From assembly GCA_032622095.1 (NCBI GenBank), contig CP136066.1, positions 111,561,319 through 111,625,318 of the forward strand: a DNA stretch of 64,000 nucleotides, read 5' to 3'. This document shows positions 14,100 through 27,868 of this stretch, one piece after another (the stretch's first letter is position 1; the number at the start of each line of letters is the position of its first letter). A program made the translations under genes and the position numbers. The notes under the pieces are model-generated. The model did no database searches and had not been told where the DNA came from. It saw only the letters and a program-made list of their open reading frames with translations. Origin of the DNA: Siphonodentalium dalli. Taxonomy: Eukaryota > Mollusca > Scaphopoda > Gadilida > Siphonodentaliidae.

Positions 14100-14760
14100 T
14101 GAATAATTGTAACTAAAGCTATAGGGCTACGAGTCTTATTATTGTGGGAAGAGTATTGTAATTATGGCTGAATCTGGCAAGTTAGGGGTAAATTTTAGGC
14201 ACTTCTGTTCGGCCGCGACTAGACGCCACATAGGTGGTCTGGGCTGTTAGCTTCATTCAGGGTTAATTGCCAGGATATGGTGGCTTGTTTCTTCGTGAGT
14301 GTAGTCGGCGATATAGTTCCACTACATATATATGGAGTTGTAATTAGCGCTATACGAGGGCGATACGGGTTGTCCGGGCTGCGAGTCTTGTTATGGCCAT
14401 ATGGCGGTCACAATATTGTAATTCTGGCTGCATCTGGCAAGTTAGGGGTTAACATCGGCACGTCTGTTCGGTCTGACCACCGTCCGTGTGTGGATGGCTT
14501 TCCACTCCGCACTGTTACTGCCACTAAAATCACTACTAGACACCACAGGTGCGGTCCGGGCTGTTATAGCTTCATTCGCCGCAAACATATTTTGCGATGA
14601 CGGCATTTTGAGGGTTAATAGCGGCACTTCTGTGTGGCCGCGACCACGGAGCTTGTGTGGGTGTCCACGACACTCCCACACAGGTATTGCCATAAAATCA
14701 CCCTATGTATACACCGGAGGGGCAGTCCGGGCTGTTCGACCCGGGCGGTGTTAGATCCCG
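14100..14760 (+). repeat. Diverged GC-richer tandem repeat
   Basis: A block much richer in GC than its surroundings repeats a loosely conserved unit. The landmarks are TCTGGCAAGTTAGGGGT (near 14172 and 14434), a GGCACTTCTGT / GGCACGTCTGT word (14200, 14458, 14623) followed by a GCGACCAC-like stretch, and a GGTCCGGGCTGTTAT / GGCAGTCCGGGCTGTTC word (14555, 14721). Units are 150-260 bp and strongly diverged. Apparent open frames follow the repeat structure, so no gene is called. Confidence 0.55.
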
Positions 14761-16330
14761 CGTGAACCAATATACCAACTCATATATCAAACACAATAAA
14801 TTGCAATTTCATGAAATCCATCAACTAACTCTGTGCTATAACCTTCGCTTCTTTGGAATGCCCATGCATGTTAATGTACATAGTTGCTAATACTAGTTTC
14901 CCCATCGCTATCCATCTTCTCAAATATGTTTCCAATCAGACGCTTCAATCGCCAAGAGACCGTCGGCTAGCGACGCACGCAATCATCAAACACCACTAAA
15001 GTGTGTACATAGTGACGTTTAATCGGCCGAGCGTTCGATAATAATTTCATAAACAAATCCCAAGTTATCACAAATGTATGCCATGATTACACTTTTTATC
15101 CACCGCTGAATACCTCCGTTATATTCGGAAATTATTAAGTCGGAACCCAATTTATCGTGTCAATGATGAGTGTTTTCGAGGTCAGTCCAGACTCCCATTG
15201 TCGGGCGTAGATCGATATATATAGCACCTCCTCCTGCTATCTTAGTGACGATAATTGTCAATTCCAGGAGAGTAACACTTGTGATGTATGTGGTATGATG
15301 GTCATTATAGTGCGGGCGTATTTGAAAACACATCGCGGCACAATGCAATTAGACAGCTGATGGACGACGTTGCCGAAATAGTAGCAGAAACAGTGACGGT
15401 AGTCGATTAATTGTTGGAGCAAAATGGGCCAATCACACGACATATGAGTCCGCGGATACTTCAGTGTACTTACGGTTTTCATATATAGCTATGCCAAAAT
15501 AAGTATGCATTCATGTTTTGTCAACTTAATAGTTATCCCCTACCCCTCAACGACCACACCGGATACGCAGTTATTTCTGCGGAGACATCCGATTAGTTAA
15601 GAAAATTATCTTATTGTACAATTATATAAACACTTAATATCTAAAACTTTGTCAACTAATTAACAGCATACATATATATAATCGTTTCAGATAATAATGC
15701 AGCTCAAGATATAACTAGAATCTGTCCCCTTGTGAAAATAAGTGCCATTTATGTTTCGTCGGAAATGAGCGCCGATATAAAATATCTTAATTATATTAAA
15801 GTACTATATATGAATATATATATAAAACCAAATTCGACCCCATTGAATTATCTTTATAATCGTTTTTGAACGGATTAGTAAGCCGAACTATTATAGAAAA
15901 GAACAATGCTTTGAGAGTTGATATGCTGTTGAAATTTCAGGAGGAATGGGAACTTTGACAAATGCGTTAAACGCATAGCTCGATAAGGCAATCAAAACCA
16001 ATACACTCTGAATACAAGAACTGGAACCAGCTACCAATCCAACATATATATTGTTTTCAATCTAACCTATATGTATTATTTTTAATACTATATGCGTACA
16101 CAGACTGAGATGTCACTATACATGTTTTTGACAGCCGAAGGTATTTTGTTATGGTATTTTTGTATGTATGTCATTTATAAACACTGATCGATATACTTTA
16201 TAGTGTGCAAGGAGAGTGAATGGTGAGTGTGAAAGGACCCCACCCCATGCACCTGTGGTGTGACTATAATTATTAAAATGTTTTGTTTGCTTACATATAT
16301 GTTTGTATGACATAGTGTAAATAACTTATT
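14761..16330. other. Non-coding, nothing recognised
   Basis: No coding signature or clear repeat was found. Confidence 0.5.
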
Positions 16331-16370
16331 AAAAAAAAAATAATAATAAAAAAAAAAAAAATAATAATTT
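16331..16370. repeat. A-rich / AAT microsatellite
   Basis: Two runs of A separated by TAATAATA, ending in ATAATAA. It could be a retroposon tail, but no body was recognised next to it. Confidence 0.85.
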
Positions 16371-17581
16371 GTATTTGCGAACATTATGAACTCTTGTCAA
16401 ATATGAGATTATGCGAAAACTCCCAACGGTAAACCAGGTAGAAACTCCACATTCTTCAACTTGCTTTGCCACCATGATCGAACAAACACCATATCAATTT
16501 TAGAATTCATTTGTGCCTTTATGGGTCCCATAGCTGATGCACACATATATCACTCAAAACCAAACCGTGTCACAAATAACAGTTAAATCTCTATCAGAGT
16601 TCTCGAGTTAAAATGGTGACATACATGTATACATAAGTTTCCTTGCTAGTCCTGGTACCAAATATACACATATTTTATAGCGACATTATAATATATTATA
16701 TATATATAGGATTGTTTGTTCTCATTTTATACGTTTGGTGCTATTCCACTTGGGAGGCGTTTGTGTTGAAATTACGGCACGGATGTGCTGAATCTGTGTT
16801 TATCACATTCTCACAAAATCCGTGTCAAACGAACTTGCTGTACCGACGAATGAACATTCCCTCGAGAATACAAACAGGAAGTTTCAGATGGCGCCTCGAT
16901 CATCGCGTCCTTTGTGCAATGTTTGAGATCCTCGTTTACTATATAAACCCAGGTAGATATCGCCACGAAATGTATTTCACACACGCCAACCACTGCATAC
17001 AAGAACGCTCTGACTTTTTTGTTAGTACCGCACTTATGTAAGTACATTTGCCATGGCCTGTTAATGACATCAAAGCCTTCTCGTTTCGATCCTTCCTACA
17101 AAAATCTCGCGGTATTATGTAGCGATTATGAACTCTTGCAACGAATGTTCTCCAGTACGGCATTGCTCAAATCAAAGGCGGAAGCAATATATCTTTCACC
17201 TGGCACAATTCCGCGCAGTTTAGCATGTTATTTTAGAAATGCTCAATGTTACCGATATACCGGCTGTGGTCTGTATACAAACACGTTGTTCCACGCGTTC
17301 CGTTTGTATACAAACATGCCTTCTGTATGCTAAGAATATGATATGGCCCCGTGTCATCAGGTGTTCTCATCTCGGCGGTTGCGACGCAAAGGTCAATTAA
17401 GTTTACTTATTTTTCTCAAGGTGAACGTCTGAGAATTTGCGGCTATTAGCTCCGTGCGTTCAGCAGATTGGCCGCGTGCTTTGTTGCATATTTTGCATTC
17501 ACAGGAAGTGGCACTTAAAAAAAAACCTGTATACATACGTGTTATATCAAATGTGTTTCGCGTCAACCCCACCATAAAATG

Positions 17582-17695
17582 CACTGTGTACATCATACAA
17601 ATACAGAATTTTTAATAAATCGTTAATAGACGATATACATATATCGGCTAAATTAACGATTTATTTTAAATTCTCTATTTGTATGATGTACACAG
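17582..17695. repeat. Long hairpin (possible MITE)
   Basis: The left arm at 17582-17626 and the right arm at 17651-17695 are near-perfect reverse complements of about 44 bp. They start CACTGTGTACATCATACAAA and share AATAAATCGTTAAT near the loop. The loop is about 24 bp. No target duplication could be assigned with confidence. Confidence 0.75.
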
Positions 17696-17731
17696 TTCAT
17701 GTTACAGGAATGTAGTTACCGTGTATGCCAT

Positions 17732-17814
17732 ATATGGCATATTTCCGTAATATGCACGTTCAATCCATAAATATTTCCATAAATATATGGCATATTTCCG
17801 TAATATATGCACGT
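17732..17814. repeat. Direct repeat pair, about 28 bp
   Basis: ATATGGCATATTTCCGTAAT followed by a TGCACGT word occurs at 17732-17759 and again at 17785-17814, the second copy with one extra AT. Confidence 0.9.
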
Positions 17815-19383
17815 CTATATAATCGGGCTTTGTGTCTTTTAAATCGGAACATCTAAAACGAACCCTAACTGGACGTAATGGTTACCACTGTAAAGGTACC
17901 GTGTTGGTTTGTGCAGCACTGGACGCGCGGTGGTGATAATGGGATTCGTCACATTCCTGCACATGTATGCACACCAATATCTCGTAAATGTAAGTCATTA
18001 TTAATCGGATAATATTCATTTCAGATATCTTTTTTGTATATCATCTTAAACGCTGTCATATTCGGTTTACTGCATGAGATTAAATTTTCAAATGCAATAT
18101 GTCTGCGATATATGTGCATGGGTCGACCGTGTACATGCATGACGTCATTCTGTGGAGCCAGCTACATATATTGCATATATAGCATATATACATGTACACA
18201 GAGAAGTGCTACGTATAAACATGCCTGTTGAGTAAACTGCGATGAAATATACAATACATATTATGTGGTAAATGTGCTCATGGTGTGGAGAAAATTGTCA
18301 CACATATATATATTCAGTCGTTTTCGTTGCATCCTCATAACTTAATGGGCGCCACGGGGTGCAAGTTCATTATCATTTGCATAATTACAATTGCGATCGG
18401 CGATGTTGTGTAGAAACCCTTTGTCATCTATGGCAGTAATTACATTCAGAATATTTTAGCTGTATATACGGTGTGTATACTAAACGTCACCAATGCGTGT
18501 TTCGTCGTTAAATTAAAATTTTATCCAAAAATGTACTCGTCCTTCGAAAAAAATATTTTATGTTGACTACAGAAATAAGCGCCGTCACTATTTCCTTAAT
18601 GGTTTCCTGACGATTTATTCAATATTATTCGTGGAATAGATATAATATACGTATGTGCATGCATGCCCATCGCATGACAATACATATGAAGTTCGACTGT
18701 GAGTGTTCAGACCATTTAGCGGAGTTGTTGCCCTTGTCGACATTAATTTGCTTATGTTTTAGTTGACCATATCACTGATTATGTTCTGTTCACAATAGAA
18801 TAAGGAGTACTATAAAAGAAAATATCAATCTTAATGACAAAAACTGAAAATTCAACGTGATGGAATTTTATAAAGTGTAGGAGTTTAATGGTGTTTCCCC
18901 CGGCACGGGGTCCATGTCCGAGTGTACGTTAACTATCGATGCGAGTATGTATACACCTTTGGTCTGCATGAATCTGAGAGTATGCACTGCGAACAATAAT
19001 TCCCGGTTTGAATATAAAATCCCTGCCATTTAATCGAATCATATGTTCGCGACACGTGCTGTGGTATTGTAACCCATTGAAAACCTCAACAATGAACCAG
19101 TGTCAATAATGCCGAATTGAATACGGAATTAGCCGTTAATTACTGATAATTTGAGATGTGAAGGATTCATATGAATTCATCATCTCCAAACTTCAATATC
19201 GCTTGGCTAAGTTTTTTTTTGCTAATTGCTTCAAATGACTTCCAAGTAACAATGACAGTTTGTTGGTACACTATACTGGCTTCTCGTAATCCCGAAATTC
19301 AGAAGGGTCTTGGTATCCTACTTAAAATAGGGCTGAATAAGATTGAATGAGAGATAACATGATATACGTGATGAAGCGACGGC
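17815..19383. other. Non-coding, nothing recognised
   Basis: AT-rich sequence with TATATA and CATGCATG words. No exon or element was identified. Confidence 0.5.
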
Positions 19384-19602
19384 GATAATGACGATGATTA
19401 CAATAATGAGCACGACGAAGATGATGATGATGGTGTTGGGTGTTGTTGGTGGTGGTGGTGCTGGTGACGATGCTGGTGACGACGACGACGACGGTGATGA
19501 TGACGCGGTGATGATGACGACGGTGATGATGACGACAACTATTATAACGATGATGATGACGACGACGTTGACTATAATTTATATGTTGACGAGGAGAATG
19601 AC
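19384..19602. repeat. GAC/GAT/GGT trinucleotide tract
   Basis: More than 200 bases built from GAC, GAT and GGT triplets, with a purer GACGAC core near 19478-19492. Read on the + strand it gives low-complexity Met/Thr or Asp/Gly frames. There is no stop or splice logic and no protein family resemblance, so it is annotated as a microsatellite only. Confidence 0.9.
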
Positions 19603-22102
19603 GACGTAGGTTTTCAATGACGACTATTTTATCAATAGTGTATATATGTTCGTGAACTCTTATTTCATGTTAATTCATGATTGAGTCATTAAAGCAATCA
19701 AGTCGGCGTGTAAAAGCCTGAGCAGAGATACTATATAGTATAAAGTATCTCTGGCCTGAGCCAATTTTAATAGCAGCCAGTTGGAATTTCCAATTTTGTT
19801 TAATAGCTATACGTGTGTATCTGTTTGGTTTCATATATATAGTTAAGACTGGGTGAACATTGTACATACTGACGGGCACTGATAACATTGCTATCTGGGT
19901 TCCGTCTGTCATCTTCAAACATCCATATGAAACACGTTAGACATGAACTAACTTGGAATATAACTTAAAATAGCCCAGTTGCACACAGTTCGTGATATAC
20001 ATAACATCTTATATAAGAAAGCCTCCAATATCAAATGTTTATCGTTATAGCAGTGGTGCATGGTTTAATTCGCCGGAATCATCCATTTGGCCCTTTGTTG
20101 AAAACAATATGAACATGTCTTAAAGTAATGTGAAACACTCCGGTAGGGTGAACAAATAGAAATGTAGATTTTCTTGTTCAAATTAGGTATTTTTACAAAT
20201 GTTTTATCCAAATTGACGAACAAACAGTCATTCTTATATATTAATTACTGAATGTAGTGACTCTCGATGGGGAAATCATTTTCGTCAGTTTGTCGCCGAT
20301 AGATGCGTCCCGAATCTAGTAGTAAATATTTACAATTGGGCGTTGTTCAGACGATGTTTCTATGGAGTGGTACAGTGGATTTGCTGCGGATCTTCGGTGA
20401 TGTTTGTAGAAGGCTAAATACCTCAAGTTGACATGGCTCCTGAATACTATCTTACCAGTTTCATGTACCCACACAAGTACATAATATGTCTTTAAGAGAA
20501 CTACTCGTCGATGAGTTATAGTAAAGAAGTTCTTATGGTGGTCATCGATCTTAAAATTGTGGGGCAATAAGTTCCTCCTATATGCATACATAGTCGACAA
20601 ATCTCAGATGATATACAGAGTACTAGTCTTTAAATGTCCTGTATATAGTTTGAAATATCCAGTTGGACCAGCTAGAAATGTTCTAGTTTTCGGTGTGAGT
20701 TATGTTCATTTTCCATCAACTGTTACAAGAGAAGCGGATATTTTTTTTAAATTCCATCCATTTTCGAATTTTAAAATTCTGTGGTTTCAGTCCTTGCCTT
20801 CTCGTTAAATCATATACGATTGATGAGTAGATTGGACCAACTCACACACATATTGGCCAATAACACAGCTCAGATATGCTCCCAAATCTGGAACGTAATC
20901 AATACACTGTTAATATTATTATACATGGCAACCTGTCCCTATATTGGGGCGTCTTTTGCTGAATAAATCTATACGACGTAGACAAGCTTTCTTCACAGCG
21001 ATATAATCGCACTTTACAGCATTCAAATTTGCAGATACACATTGCAATGTTTAAGTTGTAAGAAGAGATCCATCTTCCATACACGTGACGCATCATATTT
21101 TCCACAAATAAAATATAAATCCATTTGTGGACACCCATGAAGGTAACCTCTGTTCGCTTAAGTGGTCTTCATGGCGTTTTTGGGGCTGGTTTCTCAGTCT
21201 GCTTCGCGTTATGTCCTGGGTTCTGAATTAAATTACTACTCGGCATATGACTGGTTCACATCAATGTACCACCCTTGGGAAATCACGCTAACACACGCCG
21301 TTCACTCAAGTCATGTAAACACGCAATAAATAACGATAACTCAGTGCCTGGGGCTGGTTTGCCTCGAGATCATTTGAGCACGGTCAAGGGGTTGATTAAT
21401 TTCCATTTGATTCTGGCCAATATGAGATCTATACACCCGAGAATCGATTTCTAATAACTCTCACGTGACTTTATTTCCCTGAATGAAATCCTTGCACCCG
21501 GGACATATATTGGGGTTTAGAATAATTACTCCTTCATCTGGAAATTATTGATTTAACTCTACTTTCTACTGCATATTGCGATTATACGTTTATATTTTTT
21601 AAGTCGAAATTATGAGACACACCTCTATGCAATTACACAATTCTAATGTAATATTAAAATATAATCCAGTAATGCCACACTATATACCTCTGACGGTTCT
21701 CAATTACAACCACAGATATCTAACACAAGTCAGCACACGTTGGATCTTCAATAATTTAGAAAATATGTCATATGGCACCGCCTTCGTAAATCAGTATTGA
21801 AAGCAAAAGCGCGACACCAATCTGAGGTCACATCTCCATATGATTATGGTCACTGAATTTGGGGAGGATCGAAAATTACAAACCATATTTTTTTTAATCG
21901 AATTAAATTGAAATGTACATTTAACATTAAAACTCCACTAAAACTTTAATAAGTAAGGCTAAATACCCTACCCCTCCTTGTACTACCTACTAGCTGAATA
22001 TATTCGAACTTGGTGTCTTGGCTCAATCATGTAAGAAGGTATCATAGGTATGCTATAAAATACAACGGACGTGTTGGTATATGCATGCAAGCGAATATCG
22101 GG
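19603..22102. other. Non-coding, nothing recognised
   Basis: No gene was found. A 28-bp word at 20121-20148 recurs inverted at 46418-46445 (see findings). Confidence 0.5.
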
Positions 22103-22110
22103 ATGGTGAA

Positions 22111-22261
22111 CAAGCCTTGAAATAGCGTGTCTGTCATTTGCAGAATGAGGTCCCCAGAGGGTGAATTTAGTGATGCTATCCCGCACAGCGGGCTAGCATC
22201 CCTAAATTCACCATCTGGGGACCTCATTCTGCAAATGACAGGCACACTATTTCAAGGCTTG
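22111..22261. mobile_element. hAT-like MITE, copy 1 (151 bp)
   Basis: The terminal inverted repeats start CAAGCCTTGAAATAG and end CTATTTCAAGGCTTG. An exact 8-bp target-site duplication ATGGTGAA flanks the element (22103-22110 and 22262-22269), which is the hallmark of the hAT superfamily. Almost the whole element is one palindrome, with arms carrying CAGAATGAGGTCCCCAGAGG and a short loop at GCGGGCTAGC. It has no coding capacity, so movement would need a transposase from elsewhere. Confidence 0.92.
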
Positions 22262-22269
22262 ATGGTGAA

Positions 22270-24464
22270 CAAAGGTAATTGACATCCACCATCTAGAATG
22301 TTATCTCTCTCCTCTCCGTACATACCTAGAACAAGCCCGAACAAGGGATGTGACTGTAAAGTTACTAAATGCAGTTAATGCACAACAGAAATTCATCTTT
22401 GAATACAGCGATGTGACACGAAAGCGTCTGGCTCCGGCCAACTAAAGGCTGATTGATTGCAAATTGAAGACTCCTATCATCGGCTATTGACGCCATCACA
22501 GAGAACCGAGTTGATGGTGTGCAGATGATCACGAGAAGCTTGGATCATGGATTGTAAACCTCCACTTCACTCTTAACATCGATCCGAATTCATGTCAAAT
22601 ATATGGACAAGTGCAAGATAACGTAGGTGTCCAGAGATATTCCGCCATGTTCTGTATACCACAGCGGCTGCATATCGACCGACTGCTGAAAAAGTAAATT
22701 AGAGCGAATTTGGCGCTTAATAGTGATAGCACACAATTATGCCTGTTTTGTGGTAAATGGAATTGTGACTGTTCGATTTGTGTTCAACGTAATAATTGCG
22801 GTTTTCGTTTTCTATATAGCAGTGTCCTCCAGATTGTTCTCTGTTGAATCACTAATTAAGTGGACGTTCCGACTAGAATTATGTGTCTTTATTTTCCACA
22901 AAAGAATCAGGCCGTTTAAAGTTTGAATTTTTCGGTCTATAGTATATTGCAAGATTGTTTTTATATTTGTCCATTCATGTTATTTTGCCATTTTCCATTC
23001 CAATAGTAAATGCATTGAATACAACTAAACCGAAATGGTCCCTTTTCTTACAACTGAAATAATGACGTATTCACCTTCTACCAAATCTGACAAAACATGT
23101 GAATGTAAAGACGGACTGTCACGTCACGGCTGTGAAATTTTCCCAAATGTGAATCGGAAGACACCCAATTGGATAATTTCGTATCATGCAGTTACCAATT
23201 GCAGTTGTTCCAGTCGAAACCTTTTGACCATTGCAAATGGTGTTATGTCCGATGCCACTGCGTCAAATAGATTACCACTATATTATCTATCGCATCGTGT
23301 GTATTAAGCTATATAACGGTTTATAACACGAACTGCGTTTAGGTTCTTTTTATTTTTTATACTGACCAGCAAATGTTTGTATTCGCTATGGATAAAAGTG
23401 ATACAAAACAAGTACATACAGGCCTATTGCTGTATGTAATAGCAGTCCGTAAATTTCTATTCTTTCGTTTACCCGTCCATGGTTGGTCAAAAAGTTCAGT
23501 CTCAAAGAGATGGATTCGCACCGGGGTCTTCGTCCTAATCGCATGTGTGGACACAGCCAGGAAGTAAAAAAGCACAATGCTAACTCGGAAACTAGCGACG
23601 AATAAAAGATGCCGTTATCAATCGAAGCATCAATAGACCACTCTCGATTCAATAAGAGAGCGCGGTCTGTGCGGAATCATTGTAGAAAACTTATCGAGTC
23701 ATCCGGCGCAGATATTCAATTATACTTGATGGTAATTTGGTGTTGTGCTCCCGCGTGGCCGGGGTAATTATTCCCCCATCTACATGTGTATTCTGATCAC
23801 TGTTACAGTCTGATAGGCCGACCGATTCGCTTGTTCTAGACGATTATCGGCTAACTCGTATCGATCATATATACCTAACGTTGCATGGTCTATGATCGTC
23901 TTCTTTTGACTGCTCGCTTGAGTGACTAAATTTGTGGCACGTGTTATGGTAATTCCGGCGCACTTTGCGCGTTTGAGTGGGCTTCCTATTGAATTAACAC
24001 TTTGTTCACGAAAGCTTCGAACGGATCGTTATCCGTTATCCGGGGGGGGGCGGGTTATATGCTAAGAACATATTTACATTTCGGCCAGGAACTCCAGACC
24101 ATGCAGGGGGGGGGGGGGTTGTGTGTTCATCCCAACCTTGGCTGTGACTCTTACCTAACCTTATTGCGCGGAAGAAAGCCGAAGATTGTTTTAAATTACT
24201 GCTATACTGATCTATTACACGCGTGTAAAAAACCTGCGTGTGTAATTATAAACCTTTTAAGTCTTTTTTTTTAATTAACGGATTCTAGGACTGGTAGCGT
24301 GTAATAAACAGAACGACACATGTGTTAATGGGTTTGTCGATACGGCACTTGTGCCATCGTGGAAGTATATAGTCCTCTCGTTCTATACACTGATTTGATT
24401 TGTTCCCACATAATTCCATTTTTCCACGCCAGGTTGCAGAGTCGCGTGGAGTTCGATATTAATA
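22270..24464. other. Non-coding with two G runs
   Basis: No gene was recognised. G runs occur at 24042-24050 and 24106-24118 (13 G). Confidence 0.5.
24106..24118. repeat. Poly-G run
   Basis: Thirteen consecutive G bases, with a nine-G run some 60 bases upstream. Such clusters can form G-quadruplexes and are prone to length errors. Confidence 0.9.
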
Positions 24465-25245
24465 ATTATACCCACTTTTTGAAAAAAGGGGGTATACTGT
24501 TTTGCACCCGTCCGTCCGTCCGTGTATACATGTGTCCGTCCGTACGTCCGTCCGATGTCTGTTCATCTCATAACTTGAACAGTAGTGCTCGGATTTCAAT
24601 GAAATTAGGTATGAATGTTCACTACTATGATGACATTGCATAGAGGGTTCCATCGTTTTGTATGGGTTTTCCATTTTAGAGTTATTCATCTTTGCTTATC
24701 TGGAAATGTTGGCTTTTTGGTCCGTCTTGTGTCTGTTCATGTCGTAACTTCAACAGTTGTGCTGGGATCTCAATGAAATTGGGTACGGATGTTCACTACT
24801 ATGACGACATTCAATCATTCTAGAGTTATTCATCTTTGTTTATCTGGAAATGTTGGCTTTTTGGTCCATCCGATGTCTGTTCAGGTCATAACTTGAACAG
24901 TAGTTCTCGTATCTCAATGAAATTTTGTATGGATGTTCACTATTATGGTGACATTCAATAGAGGATTCAATTGTTTTGTTCGAGTTTCAGTTCTAGAGTT
25001 ATTAGCTTTTTGTTTATATGGAAATGTTGGCTTTTTTGGTCCCTCCGATGTCTGTTCATGTGATAACTTGGAACAGTAATGCTCGGATCTCAATGAAAAT
25101 TGGTATGGATGTTCACCACTGTTTTGTTTTGGTTTTTCGTTCTATAGTTATTCATCTTTGCTTAAATAAAAATGCTGATTCTTGGGTCCATCAGTTATAA
25201 GTTATAGATATGCCCACACTATAGGCGGTATGCCACAAGGGGATA
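24465..25245 (+). repeat. CGTCCGTC-headed tandem array, four units
   Basis: A leader TATACCCACTTTTTG...GGGGGTATAC and repeated CGTCCGTC words (about 24508-24555) are followed by four units. These are marked by GATGTCTGTTCATCTCATAA or close variants near 24555, 24728, 24873 and 25048. Each unit continues with TCTCAATGAAATT, GGATGTTCACTACTATG and GGAAATGTTGGCTTTTTGG. Spacing is roughly 145-175 bp. The unit sequence is unrelated to the arrays at 9.6 and 41.2 kb, although the leader is similar. The 3' boundary, near a GGTATGCCACAAGGGGATAT stretch, is approximate. Confidence 0.85.
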
Positions 25246-25910
25246 TGCACCGGACGACAGTCCATCTCTTGTTCACCGTGGAGACGCGGTCTCAATGTTG
25301 CATCGAATGCAATATATAATAATAACATACGAAGGGTCGTCTTCTTGTATTCGACGCGACGATTGCATGTCGTCTGTGTGAGAACCTCGGTCAGCAGTAA
25401 ACAAGCAGATTGTCTTTCGGACTTAATTTGTAAATGTAAAACAGGTCATCTCGTATTCTCCAGTTGAGAAGAACAAATAATGTGACTCATAAATGCTGCT
25501 ATACAATACTGCTATGTTAGTTGCGTCTGTCCATTAGTCCGATATCAGTATAATCAGTTGTGGTTTTTCTGCACCAATCAAACGTATTTTTTGCATCATT
25601 TTGTGTGCATTGGACTAATATGTAGGCCCGGAAAGAGAGTGGTATGTTAAGCCGGTGAGGAATAAGGAATATTTGTATTTGAAATAGGCTCGCGGCATGT
25701 TGGCCTTCCCAGTCTCCATAATCATGGCACCGGAAGCGACGTTCGTGTGGAACGTAATAACACATAGAAGAACTGGTGCCGATTTATACATCATCTTCGC
25801 CCCGTGTTGTGGGGATATATTTATAGCGGAACTATTGTCGCCAATCTCTTGCCTTTACAGAATTGCTGCATTTCATCGATCGTATACAGACAAGGACTCG
25901 TCGACAATTG
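25246..25910. other. Non-coding, nothing recognised
   Basis: Short open frames on both strands, none with family resemblance. Confidence 0.45.
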
Positions 25911-26160
25911 TCATTGACTCCTTCTCACTCCCCCTATCTCCCTCTCTCTCTCTCTCTCTCTCCTCTCTCTCTTTCCTCTTCTATAGTCTCTAGGAGTCTC
26001 CTCTACCTCGTATTCATAGCTATCTCCTTTATTCTACCCCTTTTTCTCTCTTGCCTCTTTTGTCTTCTCTCTCTCTCTCTTTCTTCTCTTTCGTCGTCTC
26101 TCCCTTCTCTTTCATCTTAATTCCCTCTCCTATCTCCTCTATATCTCCCATCTCCGCTCT
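25911..26160. repeat. Polypyrimidine (CT-rich) tract
   Basis: About 250 bases of almost pure C/T on the + strand with (CT)n cores near 25940-25965 and 26070-26085. It yields Ser/Leu/Pro low-complexity frames that are not genes. Confidence 0.9.
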
Positions 26161-26720
26161 CGCTATCCGTTGTTTGTCGATGTTCTTGAACAATGTTACA
26201 TCTTTTCATATATAACATGTTCGTTTGGACAGTATAGTCAATCTTTGAATTGGAATTTATTCAGCTGCCCAAAACATCCGATGTTTTAGAGGTTATTTGT
26301 TATGTATGTTCCGGTCTGAAATCGAGTTCTCCGAACAAATATCCATATACACCCACGGTCTCTCAATTCGAAAAAGACGTCAAAATCTCCGTTATCGCAC
26401 GACGGGTGCTAATAACAAACATTTCTCCAATTTAAACCACATCTATTATTCAGCAGCGAGTTATAGCTCTCGACGAAGTCGCGCGCTGGAAGAGGCAAGA
26501 CGCGGCGATACATCAACGTCTTGGGGAGAAAAACCATAGCAAATGAAGGGATCCCAACTGATGCTCAACGTCCTGTCTCCATCACATGAGAGAGTGTTAT
26601 AGTCTCTGGGTGGGCGAATCGACCGAGCGTTCGTGACATTTCCTAAATTGAATGATTTAGGATCGTGGAACATGCCCAAGAGGCATCCGACCAAAAGGAA
26701 GAATTTACGTCCTGTTTTAA

Positions 26721-27141
26721 CCCTTTCAGTGCCAAGACCGATTTTTGTATCAACCCATATTTCCTTGATCATTTTTCAAATTTATTGATTATAATAATGT
26801 GATACATTGATGGAAAGAGCTCTTGGAGCATCTTTAATTGGTTTGAAAGTTACTTCAGACTCTATATTAATATGAAGGCATTATACTTCCACGTTGACTT
26901 CGCTGCATTCTTCATACTACATTTGTTATCAGTGCAGTTTTTTTTTCTATGCATATCCGATTTTTGTATCGACCCATATTTCCTTGATCAAATTTATTGA
27001 TTATAACAATGTGATACATTGATGGAAAGAGCTCTGAGAGAGCTCTTTCCATCAATGTATCACATTGTTATAATCAATAAATTTGAAAAATGATCAAGGA
27101 AATATGGGTTGATACAAAAATCGGACTTGGCACTGAAAGGG
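26721..27141. mobile_element. TTAA-flanked (piggyBac-like) MITE, family D, composite
   Basis: The ends are CCCTTTCAGTGCCAAG and CTTGGCACTGAAAGGG, directly flanked by TTAA (26717-26720 and 27142-27145), the piggyBac-type target. Inside there is a left arm, then a 130-bp insert (26826-26956) that also exists outside the element at 27869-28000. A second partial arm (from 26957) then forms a near-perfect palindrome around GAGCTCTGAGAGAGCTC near 27034. No transposase is present. Confidence 0.85.
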
Positions 27142-27412
27142 TTAAAGAAACACATCGTCTTCAGACAATATTCAACATTACCATACATTTTATCAGCGTA
27201 AACGGCAATCAAAATGGTCAATTTACATAAAAACATTTAGAGAAAATGGGTCGTCTTTATTAGAAAATCTAAAATTACTATTTCCTCTCCCTCCATGATG
27301 TTTTCGATGTCAGTAATTATAAAATATGAATGAACTATTCATTGGCATGTATATTATGAATATTATGATTGTATGCATATATGACAAAATATATCCACTT
27401 ATTATATATCTT

Positions 27413-27828
27413 AAAGGTACTCAAAATCATATTCGCTGGTCCCCAATATCATCAGTTTCCATGCAGCAACAACACCAACAACATTTTTTGAAATGCTGCT
27501 TCAGTTATCAGAATCGATTAATTGCCCAAAAAAATAATGCTAACCACAGTCAACTATGGTATAAAATTGCACAGAACGTGTTATTTATCTACATTTTGTT
27601 CAACGAATTTGGCCGGTTTGTCAAATATCTAACACAAAGCCACCTGATTTAGAGTTATCCATATTCATACGCAATTTGGCCCGAGACCATCGGCTTGACG
27701 AATATTTGCCAGGACACCAACAATTACATATCTCTGCTCGGGGAAATAACAAATTACAATAATCAATATCTGATCACTCGATCTGAGCTTTGATGGGTGG
27801 GTTCCTCGACTCGAATCATATATTTTGT
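27413..27828 (+). repeat. Dispersed repeat, family I, + copy
   Basis: It starts TTAAAGGTACTCAA and shares a GGTCCCCA-ATATCATCA block, a GTTATCAGAATCGA-like block, AATCAATATCTGATCACTC and GATGGGTGGGTTCCTCGACT in the same order with the reverse complement of 62843-63152. Ordered conservation over some 400 bp shows an interspersed repeat. The ends next to TTAA could suggest a TTAA-target transposon, but the terminal inverted repeats are weak. Confidence 0.75.
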
Positions 27829-27868
27829 TTACACCTGAATTCAAATAAATAGTTATTTGTGAGCGGAT

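Noticed and set aside
16643-17041. 132-codon + strand frame overlapping minus-strand frames
   Set aside because: No recognised family or splice context; a frame of this length is possible by chance in 64 kb.
25911-26160. Serine/leucine-rich protein gene
   Set aside because: The sequence is a pyrimidine microsatellite and the amino-acid bias is that of CT repeats.
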